A DNA stretch of 28,224 nt from S139-23 sp047639315 (GTDB lineage Bacteria > Planctomycetota > GCA-002687715 > DRQF01), in the NCBI GenBank assembly GCA_047639315.1, contig JBLINQ010000056.1, positions 1 to 28,224 on the forward strand, in the 5' to 3' direction. A program made the translations under genes and the position numbers. Under the pieces are notes generated by a model. That model made no database searches and was not told where the DNA came from. It saw nothing but the letters and a program-made list of their open reading frames with translations. Positions 15,439 to 22,851 of this stretch are shown one piece after another; within the stretch, counting starts at the first letter, position 1, and the number at the start of each line of letters is the position of its first letter.

Positions 15439-18192
15439 GTGAGTCAGGACCAAGAGAACAACCACAAACAATCGAAAGCCAAACCATCGAATGGTTCAGC
15501 TGGTCCTGCGGAAACGGTGAAGTCGTCTCCCATCCTTATTCGCATGGGGCTCGAAGGTCGAAAGATTGGCCACTACCGCTTGTTGAAAGAACTCGGCCAG
15601 GGTGGACAAGGTTTCGTCTATCTGGCTGAAGATGAGAAGATTCGTCGTAACGTTGCCCTCAAGGTTCTGCTTGAGTCGGGCAGCATGTCTGAGTCTGCGC
15701 GCTTGCGTTTCGTGCGCGAGGCAGAGGCCGCTGGCAAACTTGATCATCCTGGAATTGCGCGTGTTTTTGAAATCGGTGAAGTCGATGGAATCGCATTTAT
15801 CGCCTTTGAATACGTTGCCGGAAATACTCTCGCCTTTCATATCAGCGAAGCAAGCAACGGCACGCGCCAAGGTGAGTTCCCGACTGAAGTCCATATCGAT
15901 TTCACCCTTGATGACGACGAAGAGTCTGACGACGATTCTGAGCACGCGAGCAGTTCATCAACGAGTGCAAGTCGAGATACCATCACCAAAGCGGTTCGGT
16001 TCGTCGAAAGCGCGGCGCGAGCGTTACATGTGGCCCATGAAGTCGGCCTAGTTCATCGTGACATTAAGCCGGCCAACCTCATGGTTCGGGAAGACGGATT
16101 AGCCTGTGTTCTTGACTTTGGACTCGCCAAAGATGAAGAGGCTCCTGATCACACATTGACGGCCACCGGAGACCTGATGGGAACTCCGGCATACATGTCA
16201 CCTGAACAACTCTTGGCGCATCGGGTCAAGCTCGATCGAAGGACAGATGTCTATTCCTTAGGTGTCACGCTCTTCGAATCGTGCACGTTGGCTCGTCCAT
16301 TCTTGGGCAGAACTAGGCAGGAGCTATACGAGGCCATCGCCAAGAAAGAAACGCCAAATCCGCGCGGCATCAACGCCAAGATTCCAAAAGACTTGGCGGC
16401 GATCATATTGACCGCAATGGACAAATCTCGAGACCGTCGCTACCAAACCGCTCTCGCGTTGGCAGACGATCTAAGAAGGTACATTAACTTGGAGCCGGTC
16501 CAGGCCCGCCCAGCAGGGGTGTTGGTTAAGGGAGCCCGATGGGTGCAACGCAATCCAACGGTCACTGCGCTCGTTTGCGTCGTCTTCTTGGCACTTTTGG
16601 CAACGGCTATCGTCTTCTACGTGAAGAGCGAGGAAGCTCGAGAAGCGCGGGACTTGGCTCACCAAGAAACTCAACAGAAAACGATCGCCCTTAAACGTGA
16701 GGCGGCGGCGCGGGACGGAGAGAAGGCCGAGCGGATCTGGAGGCAAGAGGCTCTTTCTAACTACGAGAGACTGGTCGATGCCAAACGGTTGAGCAATGCG
16801 ATCGAAGAGGCTCAATCCTTGTATCCTCCGTCTTTTCAATTGATCGATGAGTTAGATGTTTGGATCTCTCGCCATGAGAGTCTTACCTCTAAGTTAGCAG
16901 GGCACCGTCGGTTCTTGGAGTCACTACGCAAGGCGGCATTGCCCTATGCGGAAGAGGATCGAGCGAAAGATTTTCGCATCGAGATCCAAAGGCGCGCTGA
17001 TTGCCTTGAAATTATGTCGGTGCTGGAAAAAGAGTTTAAAAGCCTGGGCACTCGACCAATTCAAAAAGACCTGAAAGATCAATATGAGGAGACGAAGCAA
17101 GAGCTGAGCCAGTTGGATAGGTTGATCGCTGGAAGGCGTAGTTGGAACTTCGGTCCAAGAGCAGACCTCGGCTTGCAGCACGAGATCATGACGAAGCTGG
17201 TTCAAGACCTCGATTTCTTCGCCAATGATAAAGATGGCACCTACCTCCGCGTACTTGATCGACTCCGGCAATCGGCGGAAATCGAAGGTAAGACGATTGA
17301 TGCTCACGAGAAATCTTGGGTTGATTGCTACAAACGAGTTGCCGCGAATGCCCTGTACAACCATCTGGCACTCGAACCCCAGTACGGTCTGATCCCTCTG
17401 GGCCCAGATCCAGATTCTGGATTAGAAGAGTTCTTGCACTGGCTGAGCCATGAAGGCGATATCCCAAAACGTGACGGCCAAGAGCGACTTAAGATCACCC
17501 CGCAAACAGGGGTCATCCTCGTTCTTGTTCCCCAACGCTCCACGACCCAAGAAGCCACCGCTGTCGAGAGCTTCTTTCTGTCGAAGTTCGAATTGACGCA
17601 GCATCAATGGCAACGTTGCCTCGGTGAGAATCCGAGTCAGAACAATGTTCTGCTTCGTGAGAAAACGCCAAGAGAAGCACCGATCCATCCGGTCGAGAAT
17701 GTTGCGTGGGCGGACACCAAGAAACTTCTCGCGCAAATAGATCTTCGAATCCCGACGGACGTCGAGTGGGTTCATGCTGCAGGGGCCGGGTATCTTGACG
17801 CGAGGTGGGCGGGCACGGAATTGATAGAAGAGTTGCCTCTGTTTGCTCATTTCAATGATTCACCTGTTGATGACGGCGCTGCCTCAAGTCGAACCCGGGC
17901 GCCGAATCGCAAGAAATCACATCAACCGATTGGACTGCGGCAGGCTAACGATTTCGGGTTTCATGACATGACAGGCAATGTCTCTGAGATGTGCGCCTCG
18001 CGTAGGTTGGAGCGAGACTCATCACTCCGGTCGGAAGACGAGGAAACCACTCTGTTTCGCTTCTGTCCAGATCGAGGCGGCTCGTTTCTTGATCTTGCCA
18101 ATGAGAGCTACAATTTTTTGGAAGGTCTCAATTCATCACCTTCTTCTCGATCTGGTGCCTTGGGGGTGAGGCCGGCCCTCTCGTTGCGCTAA
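15439..18192 (+). CDS. Transmembrane Ser/Thr protein kinase fused to an FGE-sulfatase-like domain
   Basis: An N-terminal PknB-type kinase is complete: GQGGQGFVY loop (about 53-61), lysine in VALKVL (75), HRDIKPANLM with catalytic D208, DFGLAK (226-231), GTPAYMSPEQ and RRTDVYSLGVTLFE. An acidic and serine-rich insertion, including LDDDEESDDDSEH (about 157-169) and SSSSTSAS, sits before helix E. One membrane helix (about 375-395) is followed by a charged coiled coil and a long helical region. The C-terminal domain (about 690-915) is formylglycine-generating-enzyme-like: SKFELTQHQW, LRIPTDVEW, DMTGNVSEM, RGGSF and GVRPA. The active-site cysteines expected between RGGSF and the GVRPA motif are absent, so it is probably a binding domain. 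Kinase-FGE fusions are known in chlamydial Pkn1 and relatives. The start is uncertain: GTG 15439 is preferred, with GTG 15373 and ATG 15544 as options. Confidence 0.9.
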   Translation: MSQDQENNHKQSKAKPSNGSAGPAETVKSSPILIRMGLEGRKIGHYRLLKELGQGGQGFVYLAEDEKIRRNVALKVLLESGSMSESARLRFVREAEAAGKLDHPGIARVFEIGEVDGIAFIAFEYVAGNTLAFHISEASNGTRQGEFPTEVHIDFTLDDDEESDDDSEHASSSSTSASRDTITKAVRFVESAARALHVAHEVGLVHRDIKPANLMVREDGLACVLDFGLAKDEEAPDHTLTATGDLMGTPAYMSPEQLLAHRVKLDRRTDVYSLGVTLFESCTLARPFLGRTRQELYEAIAKKETPNPRGINAKIPKDLAAIILTAMDKSRDRRYQTALALADDLRRYINLEPVQARPAGVLVKGARWVQRNPTVTALVCVVFLALLATAIVFYVKSEEAREARDLAHQETQQKTIALKREAAARDGEKAERIWRQEALSNYERLVDAKRLSNAIEEAQSLYPPSFQLIDELDVWISRHESLTSKLAGHRRFLESLRKAALPYAEEDRAKDFRIEIQRRADCLEIMSVLEKEFKSLGTRPIQKDLKDQYEETKQELSQLDRLIAGRRSWNFGPRADLGLQHEIMTKLVQDLDFFANDKDGTYLRVLDRLRQSAEIEGKTIDAHEKSWVDCYKRVAANALYNHLALEPQYGLIPLGPDPDSGLEEFLHWLSHEGDIPKRDGQERLKITPQTGVILVLVPQRSTTQEATAVESFFLSKFELTQHQWQRCLGENPSQNNVLLREKTPREAPIHPVENVAWADTKKLLAQIDLRIPTDVEWVHAAGAGYLDARWAGTELIEELPLFAHFNDSPVDDGAASSRTRAPNRKKSHQPIGLRQANDFGFHDMTGNVSEMCASRRLERDSSLRSEDEETTLFRFCPDRGGSFLDLANESYNFLEGLNSSPSSRSGALGVRPALSLR

Positions 18193-18206
18193 ATCTTGAT
18201 GCAAGC

Positions 18207-20225
18207 TTATTTGATCGGCAGCTGAATTCTGACAGTTGTGCCGGTGCCGACTTTGCTCTCAAGACTCAAATCACCGCCATAACCTTCAATGGTCTTCTTG
18301 CAGATAGCCAAGCCTAACCCTGTGCCCGAACTGCGGGTCGTGAAGTATGGTTCAAAAAGTCGCTCGGCGATTTTCTCGTCGATTCCCTTGCCGGTGTCTG
18401 TGATCCGAATCTCTAATCGATCGGGACCACCTTCTTGTTCGTCGAAGTGGAAGACGCTGACTGAGAGAAGTCCCCCGTCGGGCATCGATTCGAAGGCGTT
18501 GTTGAAGAGGTTGAAGAAGACGCGCATGATCTCATCTTTGTCGACGTTCATCTCGATCTCGTTGTCCAAGAACGATTCAAGCTTCACCTCGATTCCAGAA
18601 GACTCTTTGTTCGAGTAGAGCTTCACGCATTCGGTGATCAGCGCCAATGCCCCATGTGGTTTGCGCTCGGTCTTGGGAAAAGCAGCGTAGTTCGAGAAGT
18701 TTGAAGCAATGCGCCTCAACGACTCGGCTTGACTAACAATGTTGCCAACGCTCTCATTCAAGATCTCTTCAAAGTCGGGGTGCTTGTCGATGTAGGCCCT
18801 TCGGACCAATTGCGCCGACAGCTTGATTGGCGTCAAAGGGTTCTTGATCTCATGCGCCACCTGATTTGCCATCTCACGCCAAGCGGCAGTCTTCTCCGCT
18901 TGGATGAGTTTCTTATTCGAAATTTTGAGATCTTCCGTCATCTTGTTGAAGGAGTCACCGAGAAGACCGATTTCATCTCCGGTGGAGATTTCAACGCGGG
19001 CATCCAAGTTGCCGCGGGCGATTTCATTGGTTTGGCGAATGAGGTTGAGGATGGGGCGCGTGATGCGACGAGAGCTAATGGCTATGAAGACAATGATCAG
19101 CCCAGCCACCAAGAGACCAGCAACAAGCATGGAGCGGCCCATGTGTCTGGTTGATTCCAAGTAGTCGTCTTCGGCAATGCCAAAGCCAAGCATCCATCCG
19201 GTTAATTTAACCGGCGCGAAGGCAGACACCTTGGCACCTCGGAAGTCGTAATAGACATGATCATGGCCGTCTTTTGAATCCTTCATGGCACGATGAAGGA
19301 CATCCAAGCCGTGGTCTTTGCGGAGTTCACTGGAGTAGAGGGGGGCATACTTGTGAGCAATAATCGTGTCGAGATCACTCTTAAACAAGAAGGTGTAGCC
19401 CGATGGGAATTGACTACTCCGAGCTTCAAAGTCTTCGTTGACTCGATCGAGTAGATCTTGAACTGCTCGCCAATTGAAGAATGCGACGAGAACGGCCTGA
19501 AGAATTTCTCCTTCACCATCGACGCTGTTGGATCCTGTGTGGTTGATGCCTTTGGCGAAGCCAAAAGTGAATGCTTCTGCGTTCTTGGGGCGCTCACTAT
19601 CCAGATCGTCGTCGTTCTTGTCCAAGAACTTTGGGTAACCGTAGGCTTCCTGAACGAGCGCCTCGATGCCCCATTCGATGATCTCTGATTGCCCTGTTTG
19701 AACTTTCTTCCACCACTTTCGGTTGGTGAGATCGCGGCCTGAAAGTGGGTTGCTACGGTCATCGACGAACAAGGTAGTGTCGCCTTCTTCGACAATTGTA
19801 GCGCTCTTGATGTCTCGCCGTGTCCGGTTGCTTGTCACCAAGATCCGGCCTTCCAAGTCGACAACAGCGAGCAAGTCTGCGTTGCCCAGAATCTCGATGG
19901 AATTGTTGAGGTCTGAACGAATGCGTTCTAAAGCATCGATATAGAGATTGTCGTTCTCTTCGGTCAAAGAAAGATCGTAGACGTTGTTGCGAAAGTTAGT
20001 CGAGCCAGCCAAGAGCTCGGTCCCGACGCGCATGCTGTTGAGTGATGTCTCAAGGTTGATGGTCGTGTCTCTGGCCACCCTTTCAACAAACTGCTCAACA
20101 TAGGTTTCCGCCATCGTGTCCCGGGCAACCACATATGCCGTGACTCCGACTAAGGTCATCGGAACGATGCCCAAGAACAGGAAAACGAAGGCAAGCTTGT
20201 ATGAAATGCCGCGGGGGATTCGCAA
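18207..20225 (-). CDS. NtrY-like membrane sensor histidine kinase (dCache-HAMP-HisKA-HATPase)
   Basis: A 672-aa sensor kinase. One membrane helix (about 11-33) leads to a large periplasmic region (34-362) with features of a double Cache domain, including LLAVVDLEGRILVTSNRT. A second helix (366-384) and a HAMP linker (385-437, SRRITRPILNLI and GDEIGLLGDSFNKM) follow. The phosphoacceptor is H458 in NQVAHEIKNPLTPIKLSAQ, a sequence typical of NtrY-type kinases. The ATPase domain has NLFNNAFES (572-580), TDTGKGI (609-615) and FTTRSSGTGLGLA (628-640). No response regulator is adjacent, so it is an orphan in this window. Translation starts at a TTG one base after the metG stop, with GAGG upstream, so it is probably co-transcribed and coupled with metG. 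It converges on the STPK gene with a gap of 14 bases. Confidence 0.92.
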   Translation of the reverse strand: MRIPRGISYKLAFVFLFLGIVPMTLVGVTAYVVARDTMAETYVEQFVERVARDTTINLETSLNSMRVGTELLAGSTNFRNNVYDLSLTEENDNLYIDALERIRSDLNNSIEILGNADLLAVVDLEGRILVTSNRTRRDIKSATIVEEGDTTLFVDDRSNPLSGRDLTNRKWWKKVQTGQSEIIEWGIEALVQEAYGYPKFLDKNDDDLDSERPKNAEAFTFGFAKGINHTGSNSVDGEGEILQAVLVAFFNWRAVQDLLDRVNEDFEARSSQFPSGYTFLFKSDLDTIIAHKYAPLYSSELRKDHGLDVLHRAMKDSKDGHDHVYYDFRGAKVSAFAPVKLTGWMLGFGIAEDDYLESTRHMGRSMLVAGLLVAGLIIVFIAISSRRITRPILNLIRQTNEIARGNLDARVEISTGDEIGLLGDSFNKMTEDLKISNKKLIQAEKTAAWREMANQVAHEIKNPLTPIKLSAQLVRRAYIDKHPDFEEILNESVGNIVSQAESLRRIASNFSNYAAFPKTERKPHGALALITECVKLYSNKESSGIEVKLESFLDNEIEMNVDKDEIMRVFFNLFNNAFESMPDGGLLSVSVFHFDEQEGGPDRLEIRITDTGKGIDEKIAERLFEPYFTTRSSGTGLGLAICKKTIEGYGGDLSLESKVGTGTTVRIQLPIK

Positions 20226-20226
20226 T

Positions 20227-21753
20227 CTATTCGTCCTCGAAAGCCTCTATCCTTGGAAACAATGGAGACACCTTCTCAAGTTGAGTTCCTGCGGCTAACG
20301 CCCCAAAAGCGGCATCACTGATCCGCAAGTCTGCCAAAGGCTTGTCGACCTTCAGGCATTCTTGGAGAGCAATCATCTTCTTGGGCATGAATGGGGCCAA
20401 GAGCACACTGGCACACCGGCAGCCTTCAAGCAGGTCATAAAGGACGCGGTCCAAGCGACCGGCCTTCTCTGGATCTTTGGCCAATGTCCATGGTGCCTCT
20501 TCATCAACAAGCTGATTGGCACGAATCACAATCGACATCGCTGCTTCGGCTCCTTGACGGAGCTTCAAGTCAGCCATGCTTGACTCGTAGTTATTAACGG
20601 CCGTTGTGATGGTCCCAGCGATGAGTGATTCGCCTTCGACTTGAGGAATGATGCCATCACGATACTTGCAAAGCATCGAGATTGAACGGGATAGAAGATT
20701 GCCAAGCCCATTGGCCAAGTCGGAGTTGGTTCTGACCAGAAGACGATCATGGCCAAATTCGAGGTCTTTACCGAATGTCGCCTCTGCCATCAGGTAGTAG
20801 CGCAAAGCGTCGGTGCCATAGTGCTCGGCGAGCTCCTTGGGGTCAACGCTCTTGCCGCCACTCTTGGACATCTTGTTCTTGCCCATGTTGACGAAGCCGT
20901 GCCCAAAGACCTTCTTCGGCAAGGGCAAGCCAGCGCTTTTCAGCATGGCTGGCCAGTAGACACAGTGGAAGCGTGTGATGTCTTTGCCAATGACGTGAAG
21001 GTCAGCGGGCCAGAGCTCTTCGAAGCGACTGTTGTCTGTCGGCCATCCGGTGCCCGAGACATAGTTGATCAAGGCATCGATCCAAACGTAGACCACTGCT
21101 TCTGGATCGAATGGCACGGGAACACCCCAGTTGGCTGATTCCCGCGAGATACTGATGTTTTCTAAACCACCGCGAATCAATTCCAAAAGTTCATTACGGC
21201 GAACGTCGGGCTGAATAAAGTCGGGATTCTTCTCGTAGAGGTCGAGCAGGAAATCTTGGTAATTCGACAATCGGAAGTAGTAGTTCTTTTCTGTCAACCA
21301 AGCCAACTCGCGGTTTGGGTGATCTGGGCATTTACTTTCGACTACGTCACCCTCATTCTTGAAGGCTTCACACCCGTGGCAATACCACCCCTCATAGTCG
21401 TCTTGAAAGACGTCGCCGTTCTTTTGGATCCGATTAAGAATCTCACTGACTGCGGCTTTGTGACGGTCCTGAGTGGTGCGAATGAAATCGTCGAATTCGA
21501 TATCGAGCGCACCCCAGACGTCGCGGAAGACCTCTTCCATCTGGTCACAGTGTTCCAGGGGCGAGAGGCCTTTCTCGCGTGCTGCTTGCTCGACCTTGAG
21601 ACTGTGCTCGTCGTTTCCCATGAGGAAATATACGGTCTCTCCCGCCAAACGATGAAATCGAGCGATAACATCTGCTGCAATTTTTTCGTACGCCGTTCCC
21701 AAATGGGGACGACTGTTCACGTAGTCGATGGCGGTTGTGATGTAGTAGGTCAT
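20227..21753 (-). CDS. metG: Methionyl-tRNA synthetase
   Basis: MetRS charges tRNA-Met. The class I signature appears as PHLGTAYEKI at residues 16-25 (HLGT, a variant of HIGH). The lysine loop is KMSKSGGKS. A single zinc-knuckle-like insertion, WYCHGCEAFK followed by SKCPDHPN, provides three Cys and one His. The anticodon-binding helical domain follows, with the usual NQLVDEEAPWTLAKD. At 508 aa it is the short form and lacks the C-terminal tRNA-binding (Trbp111-like) domain. I chose ATG 21753 because MTYYITTAIDYVNS is the normal N-terminus; a GTG at 21777 would add eight residues. It is divergent from coaD and is followed by the histidine kinase gene one base after its stop. Confidence 0.96.
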   Translation of the reverse strand: MTYYITTAIDYVNSRPHLGTAYEKIAADVIARFHRLAGETVYFLMGNDEHSLKVEQAAREKGLSPLEHCDQMEEVFRDVWGALDIEFDDFIRTTQDRHKAAVSEILNRIQKNGDVFQDDYEGWYCHGCEAFKNEGDVVESKCPDHPNRELAWLTEKNYYFRLSNYQDFLLDLYEKNPDFIQPDVRRNELLELIRGGLENISISRESANWGVPVPFDPEAVVYVWIDALINYVSGTGWPTDNSRFEELWPADLHVIGKDITRFHCVYWPAMLKSAGLPLPKKVFGHGFVNMGKNKMSKSGGKSVDPKELAEHYGTDALRYYLMAEATFGKDLEFGHDRLLVRTNSDLANGLGNLLSRSISMLCKYRDGIIPQVEGESLIAGTITTAVNNYESSMADLKLRQGAEAAMSIVIRANQLVDEEAPWTLAKDPEKAGRLDRVLYDLLEGCRCASVLLAPFMPKKMIALQECLKVDKPLADLRISDAAFGALAAGTQLEKVSPLFPRIEAFEDE

Positions 21754-21833
21754 GCCCTTGCCCGTCTTTCGTTTCACCGCGAGGTGCTTTTGCTGCCGTT
21801 TGTTTTTGCCAATCAGCCAGAAACCTTCGTGTT

Positions 21834-21862
21834 AGTCTAACCGTTCATCGGCTTATTCTCAC
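21834..21862 (-). promoter_or_regulatory. Candidate promoter of metG
   Basis: On the minus strand GTGAGA (21862-21857) and TAGACT (21839-21834) are 17 bases apart, each matching four of six consensus bases. The predicted leader before the metG ATG is about 75 bases. The box overlaps one copy of a near-direct repeat, TTC(G/A)TGTTAGTCT, at 21826-21838 and 21879-21891; the second copy lies just before coaD. Confidence 0.35.
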
Positions 21863-21915
21863 CACCCGAGTCGGTGGCTTCATGTTAGTCTTGTAAACAC
21901 AAAGGAGATACCAAA

Positions 21916-22410
21916 ATGAGTCGATCTGCGGTCTATGCAGGCAGTTTTGATCCCCCAACACGCGGTCATTTGGACATAATCAAGCGTGGGTTGAGCCTCT
22001 TTGACCACTTGGTGGTCGCAGTGGGGAGAAATGTCGATAAGAGCCCACTTTTTACCTCTCGGGAGCGAGTTCTGATGATTCAGAATGAATTTGCTGGCGA
22101 ACCCCGGCTCGAGGTAACCGCCTTCGGGGGATTAGCGGTTGAATTTGCCAACTCTAAAGGTGCTGGTGTTCTCTTGCGTGGCGTCCGTTCGCTTTCAGAC
22201 TTCGAATCAGAATTTCATATGGCGCTCACCAACAGCACGCTTGATCCCAGTATCGAGACAATTTTCTTGGCACCCAGCGAAGCCTATGCTTTTGTTTCGA
22301 GTCGCTTGGTCAAAGAAGTGATTGTGTCTGGCGGGAATGTCGAACGCTTCCTAACTCCGGGAATTGCCTCAGCACTTAGAAAACGTATGGAGGAGAATAG
22401 AAGTGAGTAA
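21916..22410 (+). CDS. coaD: Phosphopantetheine adenylyltransferase
   Basis: CoaD transfers AMP from ATP to 4'-phosphopantetheine, the penultimate step of coenzyme A synthesis. The nucleotidyltransferase signature is AVYAGSFDPPTRGHLDII (TRGH in place of HxGH, as usual in CoaD). The family motifs LLRGVRSLSDFESEF and FLAPSEAYAFVSSRLVKEV follow. At 164 aa it has the normal length. AAGGAG (21902-21907) lies eight bases before the ATG. The 3' end overlaps the ridA start by eight bases. Confidence 0.97.
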   Translation: MSRSAVYAGSFDPPTRGHLDIIKRGLSLFDHLVVAVGRNVDKSPLFTSRERVLMIQNEFAGEPRLEVTAFGGLAVEFANSKGAGVLLRGVRSLSDFESEFHMALTNSTLDPSIETIFLAPSEAYAFVSSRLVKEVIVSGGNVERFLTPGIASALRKRMEENRSE

Positions 22411-22798
22411 CAGAAAACCCATTGAGACGGCGAAAGCGCCTCAAGCCATTGGCCCGTATTCTCAGGCCATTCTATGTGATGGCTGGCTATATTCTTCGGG
22501 CCAAGTCGCAATCGATCCCCAATCTGGCCAGATGGTCGGTGGTGGAGTCGAGCTGGAAGCGCGTCAGTGCTTCGCCAACTTGGCAGCTGTTTTGGAGTCA
22601 GCCAAGTGCTCGTTCACGGACGTTGTGAAGGTCACAGTTTATCTGCAAGATCTGTCCGATTTCGCCACTGTGAACGGCGTGTACGCTGAGTTCTTTGCCG
22701 AACCCTATCCGGCTCGGGCTTGTGTCGAAGTGGCACGACTTCCGAAAGACGCGTTGGTCGAACTTGATTGTGTGGCGCGAGTCCCGCAGTCGAGCTGA
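22403..22798 (+). CDS. ridA: RidA/YjgF family reactive-imine deaminase
   Basis: RidA hydrolyses reactive enamine/imine intermediates such as 2-aminoacrylate released by PLP enzymes, and acts as a cytoplasmic trimer. Conserved features are KAPQAIGPYSQAI near the start, the SSGQVAIDPQSG strand, and the signature PARACVEVARLPKDALVELD, which contains the substrate-binding arginine and the conserved glutamate. The length of 131 aa is typical. GTG 22403 is chosen because GGAGGAG (22389-22395) lies seven bases upstream and this matches family length. An upstream in-frame ATG at 22364 would add unlike residues. It overlaps the coaD stop, so the two are translationally coupled. Confidence 0.95.
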   Translation: MSNRKPIETAKAPQAIGPYSQAILCDGWLYSSGQVAIDPQSGQMVGGGVELEARQCFANLAAVLESAKCSFTDVVKVTVYLQDLSDFATVNGVYAEFFAEPYPARACVEVARLPKDALVELDCVARVPQSS

Positions 22799-22820
22799 GT
22801 TGTTCTTGATTCTTATTTTC

Positions 22821-22851
22821 CGAATAGCCCAGTCGTGTTCTGGGCTATTCG
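22821..22851. repeat. Perfect 12-bp inverted repeat between ridA and the convergent TPR gene
   Basis: CGAATAGCCCAG (22821-22832) and CTGGGCTATTCG (22840-22851) form a perfect stem with a seven-base loop. It lies after ridA and includes the stop codon of the convergent gene (22845-22847). Neither strand has a T run after the stem, so it is not a canonical intrinsic terminator. It may stabilise 3' ends or terminate weakly in both directions. Confidence 0.8.

Noticed and set aside
21256..21840. Plus-strand ORF of 194 codons opposite metG
   Set aside because: It is antisense to a conserved synthetase domain, has no family resemblance and runs through the metG promoter region. It is a shadow ORF.
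21826..21891. Near-direct repeat TTC(G/A)TGTTAGTCT upstream of coaD as tandem promoters
   Set aside because: TAGTCT is a poor -10 and neither copy has a -35 at proper spacing on the + strand. The minus-strand reading for metG was kept instead at low confidence.
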